Positions 50,283-58,605 of a stretch of DNA of 64,000 nucleotides are shown here, piece by piece. Each line of letters opens with the position of its first letter. Position 1 is the stretch's first letter. Source of the stretch: Planctomycetota bacterium (GTDB lineage: Bacteria; Planctomycetota; Phycisphaerae; Phycisphaerales; Phycisphaeraceae); contig JAPLMQ010000313.1 of the NCBI GenBank assembly GCA_026386955.1, positions 46,575 through 110,574 of the forward strand, given 5' to 3'. The position numbers were made by a program, and so were the translations under genes. The notes under the pieces were generated by a model, which saw only the letters and a program-made list of their open reading frames with translations, did no database searches and was not told the DNA's origin.

Positions 50283-51815
50283 TCACTCGTAGAAGTTGGT
50301 CGCCTCGGTCTCCTCGACCGTGCGCTGGAGCTGGTCGGCGATCATGACGGTCTTGAAGCGGACGTCGCCGGCCTTGATGGCCTTGACGCGGACGTTCCAG
50401 ACGGCCTTGGCCTTGGGCGCCAGCGTGGGCAGGGGCTTGAAGGTCAGCGTCTTGGCGTCGAGGGTGCCGGCGGTGGGGCCGGTGCTCGAGACGTACTGCA
50501 TCGTGTCTTCGAAGATGCCGCTGATCTTGACGTTGGTCGCGGTGGCGGAGCCCTGGTTGGTGACCTCGATGGTGTAGACCACCTCGCCGTTGACCTCGAC
50601 GGGATCGGGGTTGTCGACCACTTCGAGCAGCAGCGCGGGGATGCCCTGGACGGCGGTCTTCACCGAGGCGGAGACGGCCGTGGCGCACGCGGCCGAGGCG
50701 GTCGCGGTGTTCTCGACCTCGCCCTGGACGGAGGGCTGGAGCTCGAGGACGACCTTCTTGGATTCCTTGGGCTTGAGGGTGCCGAGGTTCCAGGTGACCT
50801 TCTCGGGGGTGGCGACGGCGCCTTCGGTCGCGGCGAGGACCTTGGTGCCGGCGGGGACGACGTCGTTGACCATCGTCTGGCGGGCCTCGCCGTCACCGGT
50901 GTTGGTGACCTCGATCTGGTAGGCGATCTTGTGGCCGATGAAGATCTTGGCCGGGCCGGTCTTCTTGATGGCCAGCACGGGCTCGACGACGGTGGTGGCG
51001 TAGGCGGAGGCGGCCTTGAGCTCGCCGGCGGCGGTCGCCTCAGGCTTGCTCTCGAACTTGCCGGTCTTGGTGGCGCGGAGGACCACGTCGAAGGTCTGCG
51101 AGGTGCCCGCGGGGAGCGACTCGACCTTGTAGGCGACGCTGCGGAGGCCCTTGTCGGTCTCGAGCCCCTCGGGAAGGATGTTGTCGAGGACGACGTTCTT
51201 GGCGGCGCCGGTGCCGCCGTTGGTCACGATGTAGCGGACCGGGATCGGCTCGCACTTGAGGACCTGGGCGGGGGCGGAGGCGACCAGCGCGAGCTTGGGC
51301 TGGGTGACCTTGATGTCGATGCAGGCGGTCTCGTTGTAGGTCACGCCCACGCACGAGGAGAGCGAGCCGATCTCGCTGGCGGCGCCGCTGACCTTGATGC
51401 TCTTGGTCTGGCCGGGGGCGATGTTGCCCAGGTTCCAGCGGAGGATGCCGCCTTCCTTGCCGGCGGGCTCGGGGGCGCTGCTGGCGAGCTTGAAGGTGGC
51501 GGCGCAGCGGTCGCTGACGACCACGTCGCTGAGGTTGTTCTTGGAGATGTTGGCGACGTTGATGGTGTAGCTGAAGGGCTGGCCGAGGGTGACCTCAGCG
51601 GGCACCGCGCGCTCGACGGCGAGCACGGAGGTGTCGCGGTATCCCGTGGGATAGAGCAGGGTGGCGTGGACCAACCCGTCATTCGGCGCCGCCTGGGCGC
51701 TCGAGGCCCGGGTGGGGGCGGCCGAATCGGAACCCGTGGTCGCGCAGCCGACCAACCCCGCGATTCCCAATGCGAACATCGCCGTTAAAAGCCGTTTGGT
51801 CCAAGGAAAATTCAT
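50283..51815 (-). CDS. DUF11-repeat envelope lipoprotein
   Basis: The 510-residue protein has a signal peptide ending in GLVGC (Cys24), a lipoprotein anchor, then four or so DUF11/Ig-like beta modules of about 110 residues (for example QPFSYTINVANISKNNLSDV, IAYQIEVTNTGDGEARQTMV, VVYTIEVTNQGSATATNVKI). Such modules occur in Chlamydia OmcB-like and planctomycete envelope proteins and are thought to give rigidity. It has few cysteines. AGGAG precedes the ATG at 51815. A long AT-richer leader lies upstream. Confidence 0.88.
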   Translation of the reverse strand: MNFPWTKRLLTAMFALGIAGLVGCATTGSDSAAPTRASSAQAAPNDGLVHATLLYPTGYRDTSVLAVERAVPAEVTLGQPFSYTINVANISKNNLSDVVVSDRCAATFKLASSAPEPAGKEGGILRWNLGNIAPGQTKSIKVSGAASEIGSLSSCVGVTYNETACIDIKVTQPKLALVASAPAQVLKCEPIPVRYIVTNGGTGAAKNVVLDNILPEGLETDKGLRSVAYKVESLPAGTSQTFDVVLRATKTGKFESKPEATAAGELKAASAYATTVVEPVLAIKKTGPAKIFIGHKIAYQIEVTNTGDGEARQTMVNDVVPAGTKVLAATEGAVATPEKVTWNLGTLKPKESKKVVLELQPSVQGEVENTATASAACATAVSASVKTAVQGIPALLLEVVDNPDPVEVNGEVVYTIEVTNQGSATATNVKISGIFEDTMQYVSSTGPTAGTLDAKTLTFKPLPTLAPKAKAVWNVRVKAIKAGDVRFKTVMIADQLQRTVEETEATNFYE

Positions 51816-52593
51816 AACCCAAGCTCCTGATAGAGATCTCAAATATTCCGAACGCGCCTCTCCTGCACCGCGCAGGGTGATGCGTGTCCGCCCGCTAAGC
51901 CCTAGAGGATAATCGCAAAAACCCCCACCGTAAACTCCGGACCGCGGTTGTGCGCCGTTTTGGGGGGAAAGTGCCCACCTCGAATCACACGCCGCTGGCT
52001 GTCGCGGTCTCGCATTCCGCTCCTCGCTGAATCGTGGTCCGCGTCCGCCAAGCAGCGTTCTGCCGTTTCCCAAGACGAAAAGGGGTGCCACTTCCTCGCG
52101 CACTAGACTGGTCGCACAGACAGACTTGGTCAGAACCGCTTTTGCCCACGCAAGTGGAGATTCACGTCACGCGGGCCGTCTTCGGAACAAATCAGGCCCG
52201 CAATCCATAAATAAAGAAAAAAGGCGGCGAGCGGCTGACGCCATCTCGCCGCCCTTCCGGGGGCAAATGTGAAGATTTAACGAATGCAGTATATCTCTCT
52301 CGCGACGGCATGCAATCCGGAAATGCCCGATTTGGGGGTGCTAAATACCTGAGCCACTTGCATTTTCGTGTTCTATAACACCTCTTGTAATGACAAGCTC
52401 ACAGCCATCATTCAACCCTCTGCAATTTCAATTCTTACAATCCTTGATCGACAATCTTTTCAAGATGTTTGGCGAGGATTCAATGAGCTGCAATGTCCGA
52501 AACTCCCTATTGCACATCGACTCAATTCCCGCATCAACCGATTGGCGGCGGGATTGATCCAACAGGTTAACCCGAGCTGTTCCGCATCGCGCA
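51816..52593. other. Long intergenic region, AT-rich in its right half
   Basis: This 778-base stretch separates the response regulator from the DUF11 lipoprotein gene. The right half is AT-rich. A terminator lies at 52211-52253. Short open frames such as 52368-52613 on the plus strand have no ribosome binding site and run into the regulator gene, so I do not call them. A regulatory leader for the DUF11 gene is possible on the left. Confidence 0.45.
52211..52253 (-). terminator. Intrinsic terminator in the regulator-DUF11 gap
   Basis: On the reverse strand GGCGGCGA pairs perfectly with TCGCCGCC over a 15-base loop and is followed by TTTTTTCTTTAT. This is a strong rho-independent terminator, about 340 bases past the response regulator stop. 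The stem is almost the same as in the 5985-6020 terminator. Confidence 0.75.
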
Positions 52594-53247
52594 TCAGGCG
52601 TCCAAGGAGGTGATGCCCTCGCGGATGGCGAACTTGGTCATGGCCGCGGTGCTATCGACGCCCAGCTTCTCCATGATGTTCTTGCGGTGCGTCTCGATGG
52701 TCTTGACGCTGACTTTGAGCGAGGCCGCGGCCGCCTTGGTCGACTTTCCCTCGGCCAGGAGCTGGAGGATTTCGCGCTCGCGGTCGGTCAGGCGCGGGCC
52801 GCGGACCGATTCGCTGCCTTCGAGCTGGTTGACGTAGGCCTCGACGACCACGCCGGTGACGCCTTGGCTGAGGTAGACCTGCCCGGCGTGGACGGCGCGG
52901 ATCGCGTCGATCAGTTCCTCGAAGGCGCAGTCCTTCAACAAATATCCGCGGGCCCCGGCTTGGAGCATGCGCCCGACAAACTTGCGGTCGGCATGCATCG
53001 AGAGGGCGATGACCAAGGTTCCGGGGAGTTGGTCGAGGATCAGGCGCGTCGCCTCCATGCCGTTGAGGTCGCGCATCCCCACGTCCATCACCACCACGCC
53101 GGGCCGAAGCTTCAGCGCGAGGCTGACCGCCTGGCGCCCGTCCTCCGCCTCCGCGGCGACGGTGATGTCGTTGGTCCGCTCGAGCAGGGCCCGCAGGCCG
53201 TCGCGGATGATCTTGTGGTCGTCGACGATGAGGGCCGTGAGGCTCAT
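52594..53247 (-). CDS. NarL/LuxR-family response regulator
   Basis: The 217-residue protein has a receiver domain with the acidic pair Asp9-Asp10 (IVDDHK), phospho-acceptor Asp55 (VVMDVGMRDLNG) and Lys105 (GYLLKDCAFEE). A LuxR-type helix-turn-helix follows at about 150-210 (LTDREREILQLLAEGKSTKA, VSVKTIETHRKNIMEKLGV). Its start overlaps the histidine kinase stop by four bases (ATGA), so the two are a translationally coupled pair. Its target genes are unknown; it would bind DNA upon phosphorylation. Confidence 0.95.
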   Translation of the reverse strand: MSLTALIVDDHKIIRDGLRALLERTNDITVAAEAEDGRQAVSLALKLRPGVVVMDVGMRDLNGMEATRLILDQLPGTLVIALSMHADRKFVGRMLQAGARGYLLKDCAFEELIDAIRAVHAGQVYLSQGVTGVVVEAYVNQLEGSESVRGPRLTDREREILQLLAEGKSTKAAAASLKVSVKTIETHRKNIMEKLGVDSTAAMTKFAIREGITSLDA

Positions 53248-55190
53248 GGCGCGGTCTCCTTCTGCGGCGGGCGGGTGCCCGTGCGGCGAGGGGCGATGAG
53301 GGTGATGGTCGTGCCCTCGCCCGGGGCGGAGGCGATGCGGACCTGTCCGCCGAGGTGGCCGAGGCGCTCGCGGATGTTGAACAAGCCGTAGCCACTGGTC
53401 CGGTGGCGCCGGGGCTCGGCCTTCGCGGGGTCGAATCCCGCGCCGTCGTCCTGCACGCTCAAGAGCGCGTGCGCCCGCTGGTGGTCGATCTGCAGCACGA
53501 TCTTGCTCGCCGAAGCATGCTTGGCGACATTGAACAAGAGCTCACGGGCCGCCTGGAAAAGCACCGCCTGCGTGTTTTGGTCGAGCACCCCCACCCGCCC
53601 GCGGGTGCGGAAGACCGTCGCGATCCCGTGCCGCTCCTCGAACGTCTCGGCGAGGCTTTCCAGCGCCGCGTCCAGCCCCAACTCATAGAGGATGGGCGAG
53701 CCGATCTCGAAGCTCAGGCTGCGCGTCTGGGCGATGGCGGAGACGAGGATCTCGCGCACCTCCTCCAGCGCGGGGGTGTGGCGCGGCTCAAGCCCCTGGG
53801 TGATCTCCCCGAGCTTCATGCGGACCAACGCCAGCTTCTGGGCGAGAAGGTCGTGCAAACCCGCGGCGATGCGGCGTCGCTCGCGCTCCTCCGCCAGGGC
53901 GAGCGTCGAGGCCAAGGACCGCAGTTGAGCCTGGTACTCGCGCAGTTGGCGCGTGTCCTGCCTGCGCTCGCGCAGCTCGCGGGCGAAGCGTTCGTTGGCG
54001 GCCGTCAGATCGGCCGTCAGATCGGCGACCCGGCGCTCCAGCTCGTCGCGCGACCGGCGGAGGACATCCGTCGCCTCGCGGTGATCGGTGATGTCGACCA
54101 GCGTCCCCACGAAACCCACCAGCTTGCCCGACTTGGACATGCGCGGGACGCCCGTGCATAGCATCCAGCGGTATTCCCCGCCCGCGGAGCGCAGGCGGAA
54201 CTCGATGTGGACGGGCTTGTGCCCGCGGTGCGCGGCCACCATCTGCCGCTTCCACGCGCCACGGTCGTCGGGGTGGACCCAATCGATCCACGCGCGCCCG
54301 CGCCCCTGCTGCACCGGTTTGCCCGTGAAATCCTGCCAGCCCTGGTTCAGATAGCTGCAGCTTCCGTCGGGCGCCGTCATCCAGATGATGACCGGAGCGC
54401 TGTCGGCCAAGGCGCGGAACCGCCCCTCGGTCTCCTGCAGGTCGTGCTGCAGGAGCAGGCGGTCGGTCACGTCGGTGGCGAGGCCGATGGTCCCCACGAT
54501 CTTCCCCGAGGCGTCGCGCAGCGGGCCCCAGCGCGTGTCGAACGTGTAGCCCCAGGCCGTGGAGACATGGGAGACCGACTTGCCCGAGAGGGCGCTATTG
54601 AGGTTGGCGACGATGTCGGGCCTCTCGCGGTAGACCTGGCGGAGCGACAGCCCGACGCGCTCGCCGCGCTTGAGCCCCAGGAGCGACAGGCCCCGCCCCT
54701 CGGAAAGGGTGAAGACGCCCTTGCGGTCGGTCGCCCAGAGGACGATCGGCGCGTTGTCGATGACGGAGGTGAGCAGGTGCTGGGTCTTCTGCAGCTCGCC
54801 CTCCAACCGGCGGAGGCGGTGGAGGTCGTGGATGACGCGGGCAACCCGGGCGGGGGAGAGTTCCTCGCGGCCGAGGCAATCGGTGGCCCCGGCGCGGATG
54901 CAGCGGACCGCCAAGGCCTCCGACGGGCGGTCGGCGAGCACGACCAGCCCCGCGGGTTGTCCGTGGGCCGCGAGGGCGCGGGTCAGTCGGCGAAGATTGG
55001 GCAGGCCCGCGAGCGCGTGGTCGAGGAAGAGGCAGTCGATGGTTCGCGAGCCAAGGGCGGCCTCGGTGGAGGCGAGGTCCGCGGCGTGGGCGACGCGGGC
55101 GGGCAGGCCCGCGCGGCGAAACAGCCCACGGACCGATTTCACTTCGGCCTGGCCCGTCCCGGCGACAAGGATGTTCAACGCCTTGGTCAT
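53244..55190 (-). CDS. PAS-domain sensor histidine kinase with pseudo-receiver N-terminus
   Basis: The 648-residue soluble kinase has: an N-terminal receiver-like domain (1-125) with Asp57 (LFLDH) but lacking the acidic pair; a PAS domain (about 136-245, NAPIVLWATDRKGVFTLSEG); a second PAS/PAC (about 255-370, DSAPVIIWMTAPDGSCSYLN); a coiled coil (380-430); HisKA_3 with His446 (RRRIAAGLHDLLAQKL); and a HATPase_c domain with VQDDGAGFDPAK and GLFNIRERLGHLGG. It phosphorylates the coupled NarL regulator. It has no membrane segments, so it senses a cytoplasmic cue. Confidence 0.92.
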   Translation of the reverse strand: MTKALNILVAGTGQAEVKSVRGLFRRAGLPARVAHAADLASTEAALGSRTIDCLFLDHALAGLPNLRRLTRALAAHGQPAGLVVLADRPSEALAVRCIRAGATDCLGREELSPARVARVIHDLHRLRRLEGELQKTQHLLTSVIDNAPIVLWATDRKGVFTLSEGRGLSLLGLKRGERVGLSLRQVYRERPDIVANLNSALSGKSVSHVSTAWGYTFDTRWGPLRDASGKIVGTIGLATDVTDRLLLQHDLQETEGRFRALADSAPVIIWMTAPDGSCSYLNQGWQDFTGKPVQQGRGRAWIDWVHPDDRGAWKRQMVAAHRGHKPVHIEFRLRSAGGEYRWMLCTGVPRMSKSGKLVGFVGTLVDITDHREATDVLRRSRDELERRVADLTADLTAANERFARELRERRQDTRQLREYQAQLRSLASTLALAEERERRRIAAGLHDLLAQKLALVRMKLGEITQGLEPRHTPALEEVREILVSAIAQTRSLSFEIGSPILYELGLDAALESLAETFEERHGIATVFRTRGRVGVLDQNTQAVLFQAARELLFNVAKHASASKIVLQIDHQRAHALLSVQDDGAGFDPAKAEPRRHRTSGYGLFNIRERLGHLGGQVRIASAPGEGTTITLIAPRRTGTRPPQKETAP

Positions 55191-55293
55191 CGACCAATCG
55201 AATCGGAAAATGCGGCTGTCCGGTGGGCCCGCTCACCCCGGTTGGCCAGCCTCGGTCCGCATCATAGGTTGAATCGTCAAGCCGGGTCCAACC

Positions 55294-56310
55294 TCAGGCC
55301 GCCTTGCCGTCGGCGCCGACAGGCTGGGGCTCCCCGGGCGGGCCGGCTGGATCAAGCGGATTCGTCGGGTCTGCCGGGTCCGGAAGGGGCGGGACGTCGA
55401 TCGAGGCGGCCTCGTCGTTGCGGTGCAGGGCCGCGAGGCAGAGCCCGCCCGCGAGGATGACGATCCCCCCGCCGAGCTTCCAGCCGGTGATGACCTTGTG
55501 CATCAGCAGGTAGGCCATGGGGATGACGACCAGAGGCTGGAGCGTCATGACGATGGCGCTGCGGGACATGTTCCAGAACTGCCCGGATCGGAACATGAAG
55601 ACGTAGCTGAGGAACGGGCCGCAGAACGAGCCGATGGCGACGGCCGACCAATGCCAGGCGTCGGCCCGCGAGACGTCGAACCTTCCCGCGGCGAGGGCCA
55701 GGGCGAGCGTCACCGCCGCGGGGAGCGAGACGCGGTAGAAGTTGAGGACCTGCGAGCTGACCTGCCCCGCGAGGTGCTTGCCGATCGTCCACTGCACGGC
55801 CCCGAAGAAGCTCGAGCTGAGGATCAGCACGATGCCCAGCGCCTCGGCGCGGAAGGTCCCTTCGAGCGAGCTGGCGGCCCCGCCGGCGATCATCACGCCG
55901 ATGGCGAGCCACTCGGCGGGGCGGATCCTCTCGTTCATGGCCGCGACGCAGAGAAGGATCGTCATCACCGGCTGGAACCGCCCGAGGAACGAGGCGAAGG
56001 AGGGGTCGAGCCGGGAGAGGCCCTGCCACATGAGGAGCTGGCAGGCGGTGTTGGCGAGCCCCATCGCGAGCATCCAGCGCCGTTGCCCCCGGCGGACGAG
56101 GATCTGCCGCGCCTGTCCGCGGGCGAGCAGGAGGCCCAGTCCGAAGACCGTTGCCAAGCCCATCCAGAAAAAGGCGAAGGTCTCGGGGTTGAAGGCCTCG
56201 AGGCCGATCTTCGCGAGGACGTAGTTGCACGAGAGCAGGCACATGCCCATGAACGCGAAGGTGAATCCCTTGACGGGATCGTTCGAGGTTCCGGGCGCGG
56301 ACGATGCCAT
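55294..56310 (-). CDS. EamA/DMT family transporter
   Basis: The 338-residue protein has ten predicted membrane segments in two EamA repeats: GFTFAFMGMCLLSCNYVLAK at the start, FFWMGLATVFGLGLLL, WLAIGVMIAGGAASSLEGTF, then the second repeat with FLSYVFMFRSGQFWNMSRSA. Ten TM helices and no known binding motif fit the drug/metabolite exporters. Its C-terminal tail of about 35 residues is Asp/Pro-rich. Substrate unknown. It is not linked to other transport genes. Confidence 0.88.
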   Translation of the reverse strand: MASSAPGTSNDPVKGFTFAFMGMCLLSCNYVLAKIGLEAFNPETFAFFWMGLATVFGLGLLLARGQARQILVRRGQRRWMLAMGLANTACQLLMWQGLSRLDPSFASFLGRFQPVMTILLCVAAMNERIRPAEWLAIGVMIAGGAASSLEGTFRAEALGIVLILSSSFFGAVQWTIGKHLAGQVSSQVLNFYRVSLPAAVTLALALAAGRFDVSRADAWHWSAVAIGSFCGPFLSYVFMFRSGQFWNMSRSAIVMTLQPLVVIPMAYLLMHKVITGWKLGGGIVILAGGLCLAALHRNDEAASIDVPPLPDPADPTNPLDPAGPPGEPQPVGADGKAA

Positions 56311-56354
56311 GTTCGATTCCGTGCGGACGAGATGGATGACGAGATGAACCTCAA

Positions 56355-56383
56355 AGCCCAGGCACTGCGGTGCCTGGGTTTTT
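56355..56383. terminator. Strong bidirectional-looking hairpin terminator
   Basis: CCCAGGCAC (56357-56365) pairs perfectly with GTGCCTGGG (56370-56378) over TGCG, with TTTTT on the plus strand and AAA on the opposite side. On the reverse strand it lies just past the PhyH gene stop at 56398, and it precedes the EamA gene. Confidence 0.75.
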
Positions 56384-56397
56384 CGTCCAGAATCCGC

Positions 56398-57180
56398 TCA
56401 CGCGCCGACCGGCGCAGCGGCCGCAGCGGGGATCACCGCCCGCATGCCGTCCCACTCCGCCCAGATGTCGGTCATGCAGCGCCAGCCGATTTGGTCGTGG
56501 TCGACGTGGTACAGCCGGAAGAAGATCGCATAACGGATGTCGGGCCCGGTGTGGGGCGCGACGCTGTGGGCGAGCTGGTAGTGCGTGATCACCACGTCGC
56601 CGGCGGAGGCGATGATCTGCGTGGGCGGCGGCATCTCGACGGGGGGCATGCCCTTGAGCAGCGACTGGGGCGTGTGCTCGCGGAAGTAGGACTCATAGAG
56701 ACGGTGCGTGCCGGGCCAGACGGTGAAGTTGCCCATGTCGGGCTCGGGCAGGTCGCTCAGGACGACCGAGACGAGCATGGTGAAGTGCCCGATCGTGCCT
56801 TCCTTCATGCCGTTGTGCGGAGTGTACATCCCGTCGACGTGCGGGTGGGGCTTGCCGGGCGGGTCGGCGAGCGTGGGAAAACGCAGGGCGATCTGTCCGC
56901 TGCCGGTGGGCCTGAGCTTGCCCTTGCCGACGAGCGACTCGGCGGCGTCGATCGCGGGCGTGCGGTGGTAGAGATCGACGATCACCGGCTGGTTGGTCAC
57001 CTCGCGGCAGTAGGTCTGCGAGCGGAGCGTGGAGAGCTCGGACTGGTTCATCCCGCGGTCGCCCAGCGAGTGGTTGATCGCGCGGCGGGCGGCGCGGACC
57101 ATCGCGGGGGGAATCAGGCCCGGGAGGCGGATGTAGCCTTGTTCGTGGAACAACTTCTTCTGGGCGAGCGTGAGCTGCAT
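56398..57180 (-). CDS. Phytanoyl-CoA dioxygenase (PhyH) family protein
   Basis: The 260-residue protein has the full iron site: His114-x-Asp116 (HPHVDGMYT) and a distal His in ITHYQLAHSVAPHTGPDIRY with the oxoglutarate Arg. The N-terminus MQLTLAQKKLFHEQGYIRLP is standard. It probably uses 2-oxoglutarate and oxygen to hydroxylate an unknown substrate. The third PhyH in the window; unlike the 46.0 kb copy its iron motif is intact. GGAAG lies upstream of the ATG at 57180. Confidence 0.88.
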   Translation of the reverse strand: MQLTLAQKKLFHEQGYIRLPGLIPPAMVRAARRAINHSLGDRGMNQSELSTLRSQTYCREVTNQPVIVDLYHRTPAIDAAESLVGKGKLRPTGSGQIALRFPTLADPPGKPHPHVDGMYTPHNGMKEGTIGHFTMLVSVVLSDLPEPDMGNFTVWPGTHRLYESYFREHTPQSLLKGMPPVEMPPPTQIIASAGDVVITHYQLAHSVAPHTGPDIRYAIFFRLYHVDHDQIGWRCMTDIWAEWDGMRAVIPAAAAAPVGA

Positions 57181-57237
57181 GGGAAAACTTCCAAACGGGC
57201 TGCCGAACACAACACGACAGTTTACTGGAAACCCCCA

Positions 57238-57264
57238 AAGCCCAGGCGCCGCGTGCCTGGGTGC
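57238..57264 (-). terminator. Hairpin terminator after the TerC gene
   Basis: CCCAGGC (57241-57247) pairs with GCCTGGG (57255-57261) over a seven-base loop, 20-odd bases past the reverse-strand TerC stop; the trailer CTTTGGG is mildly T-rich. It resembles the stem at 56355-56383. Confidence 0.65.
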
Positions 57265-57286
57265 TGCGGATCCTGCTCGCCATGAA

Positions 57287-58363
57287 TCAGGTCGGCTTCG
57301 CGTGCGCCTTTTCCTTCGCCGGCAGCGCCAGCGACGCCACGACGCCCAGCACGAGGATCATCAGGACCCCCAGGAGCAGGTAGAGGTTGAAGTTCGGCCC
57401 CAGCGTCTCCTGGAACGTCTCGGGGAAGATCATCTTCGTGCCCACCAGCCCCAGCACAGCCGCGAGGGAGACCTTCAGGAACCGGAACTTGGCGATCAGC
57501 CCCGCCAGCGCGAAGTAGAGGCTGCGCAGGCCCAGGATCGCGAAGACGTTGCTGGTGAAGACCAGGAACGGGTCGCCGGTGATGGCGAAGATCGCGGGGA
57601 TGGAGTCGACGGCGAAGATCAGGTCGGTGGTCTCGACCATGATCAGCGCCAGGGCCAGGGGCGTGAGCATGATCGTGCCGGGCTTGGCGGCGTCGACCGC
57701 GGGGTCGGGCAGCGCCTGCCCGCCGGGGACCTCGGCCTCGTGCGACCCGGTCGATCCCGCGCGGACGAAGAAGTGCTCGCCGTGGAACCGCGTGGTGATC
57801 GGGAAGAATTTGCGGGTGATCCTCACCACGACGTTCTTGCCCGGGTCCGAGTCGCCCTCCTTCATCACCAGCATCTTCACGGCGGTGATGATCAGCAGGA
57901 TGCCGAAGACCAGGAGGATCCAGTGGTACCGGGCGATGAGCTGCGCGCCGAGGAAGATCATCCCGCCCCGCATCGCCAGCGCGCCCAGGATGCCCCAGAA
58001 GAGGACGCGGTGCTGGTACATCGCGGGGACGGCGAAGAAGGCGAAGAGCATCGCGATCACGAAGATGTTGTCGACGCTCAGCGACTTCTCGACGACGTAG
58101 CCGGTGAGGTACTTCACCGCCGCGGTCTTGCCGTTGTTGACCTGCCCGTCGACGAGGTCGACCGCGTCGCCGAGCCCGAGAAGATGGTGCTCGTATCCGA
58201 AGTAGATGAAGGCCGTGAAGGAGAGGCCCAGGGCGATCCAGACGGCCGACCAGCCCAGCGCCTCCTTGACGCTCACCACGTGGGCCTTGCGGTTGAACAC
58301 GCCCAGGTCGAGCGCGAGGACGAATAGCACGAAGAGGATGAACCCGGCCCAGATCCAGAGCAT
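57287..58363 (-). CDS. TerC family integral membrane protein
   Basis: The 358-residue protein has about nine hydrophobic segments and the TerC hallmarks: GYVVEKSLSVDNIFVIAMLF near 92 and LALIMVETTDLIFAVDSIPA near 250, with the conserved Asp residues in the membrane. TerC/Alx/MntP-like proteins export or load Mn2+ onto secreted proteins. The ATG at 58363 has AGGAG upstream; the frame is open further but that part overlaps the riboswitch. It is controlled by the yybP-ykoY riboswitch in its leader. Confidence 0.92.
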   Translation of the reverse strand: MLWIWAGFILFVLFVLALDLGVFNRKAHVVSVKEALGWSAVWIALGLSFTAFIYFGYEHHLLGLGDAVDLVDGQVNNGKTAAVKYLTGYVVEKSLSVDNIFVIAMLFAFFAVPAMYQHRVLFWGILGALAMRGGMIFLGAQLIARYHWILLVFGILLIITAVKMLVMKEGDSDPGKNVVVRITRKFFPITTRFHGEHFFVRAGSTGSHEAEVPGGQALPDPAVDAAKPGTIMLTPLALALIMVETTDLIFAVDSIPAIFAITGDPFLVFTSNVFAILGLRSLYFALAGLIAKFRFLKVSLAAVLGLVGTKMIFPETFQETLGPNFNLYLLLGVLMILVLGVVASLALPAKEKAHAKPT

Positions 58364-58445
58364 GCGACGGACTCCTGACCGGCCCGATGGGTCTTTCCCC
58401 AAAAGCACAGGGGCGAGGCCGCCACGGACCCATTCCGGGACCATG

Positions 58446-58555
58446 ATGGTCTCGCCCCTACGTTCGTCGCAGGTGACCAGCGGAAACGCGTGGCTGGCAC
58501 GCGGATCGTATTGACGCCGGCCACACCCGCATCAGCGGTGGGCTACTCCCCATCG
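58446..58555 (-). ncRNA. yybP-ykoY (Mn2+) riboswitch aptamer
   Basis: Reading the reverse strand, the leader has the two signature strands of the class: GGGGAGTAGCC (58551-58541) with a GGCCGGCGTCAATACG segment, and downstream GGGGCGAGACC (58458-58448). These conserved segments form the Mn2+-binding core of the yybP-ykoY riboswitch, common before terC and mntP genes. The 3' aptamer strand GGGGCGAG can also pair with CTCGCCCC at 58410-58417, giving a switching helix before the TerC start. I identified it by eye, not by covariance model. Confidence 0.85.
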
Positions 58556-58567
58556 GGGAAACAGACG

Positions 58568-58596
58568 ATTATAGGGCATCGGACCGTTCGGGCCAA
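58568..58596 (-). promoter_or_regulatory. Sigma-70-like promoter of the riboswitch-terC transcript
   Basis: On the reverse strand a perfect -10 box TATAAT (58573-58568) lies 17 bases past a -35 box TTGGCC (58596-58591). The start point would fall about six bases downstream, just before the riboswitch aptamer. This is the clearest promoter in the window. The divergent beta-helix gene begins at 58606, so its 5' end overlaps the same region. Confidence 0.8.
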
Positions 58597-58605
58597 CGCG
58601 ACGCC

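Noticed and set aside
49206..51788. Long forward open frame, about 860 codons
   Set aside because: It is antisense to the DUF481 and DUF11 genes and consists of Gly/Asp/Val/Leu repeats from antisense GC-rich codons.
52368..52613. Small forward frame of 81 codons in the AT-rich gap
   Set aside because: It has no ribosome binding site, no similarity I recognise, and overlaps the end of the response regulator gene.
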